Part shown: piece after piece, positions 13,277 through 14,585 of the stretch
Numbering within the stretch: position 1 is the stretch's first letter
Layout of the letters: the number at the start of each line of letters is the position of its first letter
Assembly: GCA_005877345.1 (NCBI GenBank)
Contig: VBPR01000205.1
Coordinates: 1-14,585, forward strand
Reading direction: 5' to 3'
DNA: 14,585 nt
Source: Nitrososphaerota archaeon
Lineage (GTDB): Archaea > Thermoproteota > Nitrososphaeria > Nitrososphaerales > Nitrososphaeraceae
Program-made: the position numbers and the translations under genes
Notes under the pieces: model-generated
The model's input: only the letters and a program-made list of their open reading frames with translations
What the model was told of the DNA's origin: nothing
Databases searched by the model: none

Positions 13277-13882
13277 TTATCTTAGTTTTTCTAAAATAGA
13301 AAAGCTCACAAGATTAATTAGAGCTATCCCTTTCCTTGCAACATCCCTTCTTGTTTTTTCACAATAGTTCTGATCAGTTTGATGACTCTTTTTACCTTCG
13401 ACTTCCAAAATTATGATATTGTCGGCGTGTGGAAAAACAAAAGGTAATTTCTTATTATTGATAAATTTTAAATTTCCCAAGTTAGCACTAACAACCATAT
13501 CTCTTCTTGAGAGAATTCCTGCTATGTCTCTTAATTCACTATTATCGTGCGCATATCTTGTATAATAAATAGAAACATAACTTACTTTTTCGTGATATTT
13601 TTCGAATAATTCTGCTTCATTATTAAAGAGAAACAGCGAACTGTTAGGACTCTGATATTTTGAAATCCCTTCAACCATTTTTTGCAGGCCATCAGATTTG
13701 ACAAGAATATAATGATTTGAATTATTTGGGAAATACGGCCTACTTTCAAAAGCAAATGTGGCCGTAGCAAAATACAAATCTTTAACAACATCAGAGTTCT
13801 TCCAATACTCAATTAGGTTTTGAGCATTGCTGTTCCTTGGATAACAAACGTATCCACAAGGCGCATTTAAATTATCACTCAA
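13277..13882 (-). CDS. Hypothetical protein, 201 aa
   Basis: I do not recognise a family. The product is soluble with no signal peptide, mixed alpha/beta in appearance, and its composition is clearly that of a real protein. Possible landmarks are an N-terminal APCGYVCYPR with two cysteines, a central YVSIYYTRYAHDNSELRDIAG, and a C-terminal FPHADNIIILEVEGKK followed by a basic Lys/Arg helix. The H-A-D and E-V-E-G groups could be catalytic, but no known motif fits. The start is TTG at 13880-13882, with AGGA 8 nt upstream and a TATA-like box at 13906-13913. The same frame stays open upstream for about 24 codons without a standard start. It lies upstream of aIF5A on the same strand, separated by the palindrome; a link to the glycosyltransferase behind it is unproven. 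Confidence 0.75.
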   Translation of the reverse strand: MSDNLNAPCGYVCYPRNSNAQNLIEYWKNSDVVKDLYFATATFAFESRPYFPNNSNHYILVKSDGLQKMVEGISKYQSPNSSLFLFNNEAELFEKYHEKVSYVSIYYTRYAHDNSELRDIAGILSRRDMVVSANLGNLKFINNKKLPFVFPHADNIIILEVEGKKSHQTDQNYCEKTRRDVARKGIALINLVSFSILEKLR

Positions 13883-13891
13883 TTCTAGAAT
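13882..13891. repeat. 10-bp palindrome at the start of the 201-aa gene
   Basis: ATTCTAGAAT is a perfect 10-bp palindrome beginning at the first base of the TTG start codon. A related palindrome, TTAGAA-A-TTCTAA (13960-13972), lies about 75 bp upstream. They share TAGAA/TTCTA half-sites. Both are A+T-rich and could be chance. Confidence 0.3.
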
Positions 13892-13905
13892 CCTAATTGG
13901 AACGG

Positions 13906-13913
13906 TATATTTA
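13906..13913 (-). promoter_or_regulatory. TATA box of the 201-aa hypothetical gene
   Basis: TAAATATA on the minus strand lies 24-31 nt upstream of the TTG at 13882, the right spacing for a leaderless transcript. It argues for 13882 as the start and against an extended frame upstream. Confidence 0.45.
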
Positions 13914-13987
13914 TCATTTTTTATTTTGTCATTTAGATTATTCTTTTGAAATCAAATTTTTAGAAATTCTAATTACATGGCAAGGAA

Positions 13988-14585
13988 TTATTTTGTACTT
14001 CGAGCAGTATGCCATAATGCACTGTCTAAGTTTTTAACTGTCGCCATATAGAACGGGATCATGATATAGCATAGGCAGGTAGAAATTGCCCCATTGGGGT
14101 TTCTCATTGCTACACGGATAAATTCTACGATAGCCGCTTTCAGAGTAAGCTGATTCTTAATCTCGTAACCAAGCTTTTTCAACTGACTGTGTCCCTTTGT
14201 TGCCCGAATTACCTGTGAACAAAAATCTACAAATGACTTTGCTGGTTGGAACTGGACAATAGCCTTGGGGTTAAAGACAACATCGAAACCCATTTCCATC
14301 ACTTTACCTTGTAGGTATAGGTCTATAGATATTAGAGTTTCAGGGATAGTTATTTTTTTAGCTATATCCGATCTAATTGATAATCCCCTTCCCATTACAG
14401 TGTATTCACAAAGCTGTCTCTTCCTTACTGATTCTAACCAATCACCAACAAAAATTGTACCTTGTGCGGGAATTCCTTTACTTGGAATTGCTCTTGGGTT
14501 AGATGCACATATAGCTACATTATTGTTGATTTTGTTAATTAATTCCAATGTGCAATCCGGATTTGGCTTCACATCAGCATCATAT
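13988..14585 (-). CDS. Family 2 glycosyltransferase (partial, N-terminus off the right edge)
   Basis: C-terminal part of a GT-A fold, family 2 glycosyltransferase that transfers a sugar from a nucleotide donor, probably to a lipid carrier or surface glycan at the membrane. The reading frame runs off the window edge: the first visible residues are YDADVKPNPDC, where DAD is the DxD metal/nucleotide-sugar motif. A GTG at 14572 lies just after this motif and cannot be the real start. Further on are GRGLSIRSDI, SIDLYLQGKVMEMGFD, NPKAIVQF and QVIRATKG, which follow the order (acceptor loop, ED-like acid, QxxRW-like box) of processive and polysaccharide-type members, although the last box lacks the tryptophan. 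A hydrophobic segment near the C-terminus (TCLCYIMIPFYMATV) may sit in the membrane. Sugar and acceptor cannot be told. Confidence 0.88.
   Translation of the reverse strand, partial: YDADVKPNPDCTLELINKINNNVAICASNPRAIPSKGIPAQGTIFVGDWLESVRKRQLCEYTVMGRGLSIRSDIAKKITIPETLISIDLYLQGKVMEMGFDVVFNPKAIVQFQPAKSFVDFCSQVIRATKGHSQLKKLGYEIKNQLTLKAAIVEFIRVAMRNPNGAISTCLCYIMIPFYMATVKNLDSALWHTARSTK

Noticed and set aside
13583..13812. 76-aa frame overlapping the 201-aa gene on the same strand
   Set aside because: It is a shifted frame of the longer gene, with no promoter or family signal of its own.

Overview
The window is A+T-rich archaeal chromosome, most likely from an ammonia-oxidising Nitrososphaerota (Thaumarchaeota) of the Nitrosocosmicus/Nitrososphaera type. 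This rests on a eukaryote-like ribosomal protein L13e, a hypusine-type aIF5A, the archaeal AroA'/AroB' route into the shikimate pathway, an elongator-type tRNA with no encoded CCA, TATA-box promoters placed for leaderless transcripts, and large Ser/Asn-rich exported proteins. The genus is inferred from low G+C and loose gene packing and was not tested.

Layout. 1-408 (-): 5' part of an ABC transporter ATPase, cut by the left edge at its signature motif. 500-1852 (-): exported protein with an Ig-like and a degenerate cupredoxin-like domain. 2325-3108 (+): stand-alone JAMM/MPN metalloprotease and an unknown 106-aa protein with its own promoter. 3284-4435 (-): exported PKD-domain protein. 4758-5624 (-): solitary beta-class DNA methyltransferase. 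6283-8122 (-): aroA'-aroB' operon, overlapping by 20 bp. 8312-8659 (-): divergent PII-family protein. 9048-9728 (-): exported protein with four identical 27-bp repeats. 10154-10786 (-): CBS-CBS-zinc finger protein. 10896-11174 (-): L13e. 11357-11431 (+): tRNA with CAT anticodon. 11506-12147 (+): DedA membrane protein. 12252-12767 (+): YfcE/MJ0936-type phosphodiesterase. 12827-13219 (-): aIF5A. 13277-13882 (-): unknown protein. 13988-14585 (-): family 2 glycosyltransferase, its N-terminus beyond the right edge.

The genes are mostly single transcription units of unrelated function: translation (L13e, aIF5A, tRNA), aromatic amino-acid entry, nitrogen/energy sensing, and envelope proteins (three exported proteins, DedA, glycosyltransferase). 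Only aroA'-aroB' is a clear operon. There is no mobile element, CRISPR array, rRNA or obvious foreign island, and I did not find a convincing new multi-gene system.

The parts most worth a second look are small. Several promoters carry inverted repeats at the expected transcription start or next to the TATA box, the strongest at the repeat-protein gene and at aIF5A. The tRNA leader can pair with the tRNA D-arm right up to the 5' processing site. The PII protein has lost residues that normally bind 2-oxoglutarate and ATP. One secreted protein carries a perfect, probably young, glycosylation-sequon repeat.
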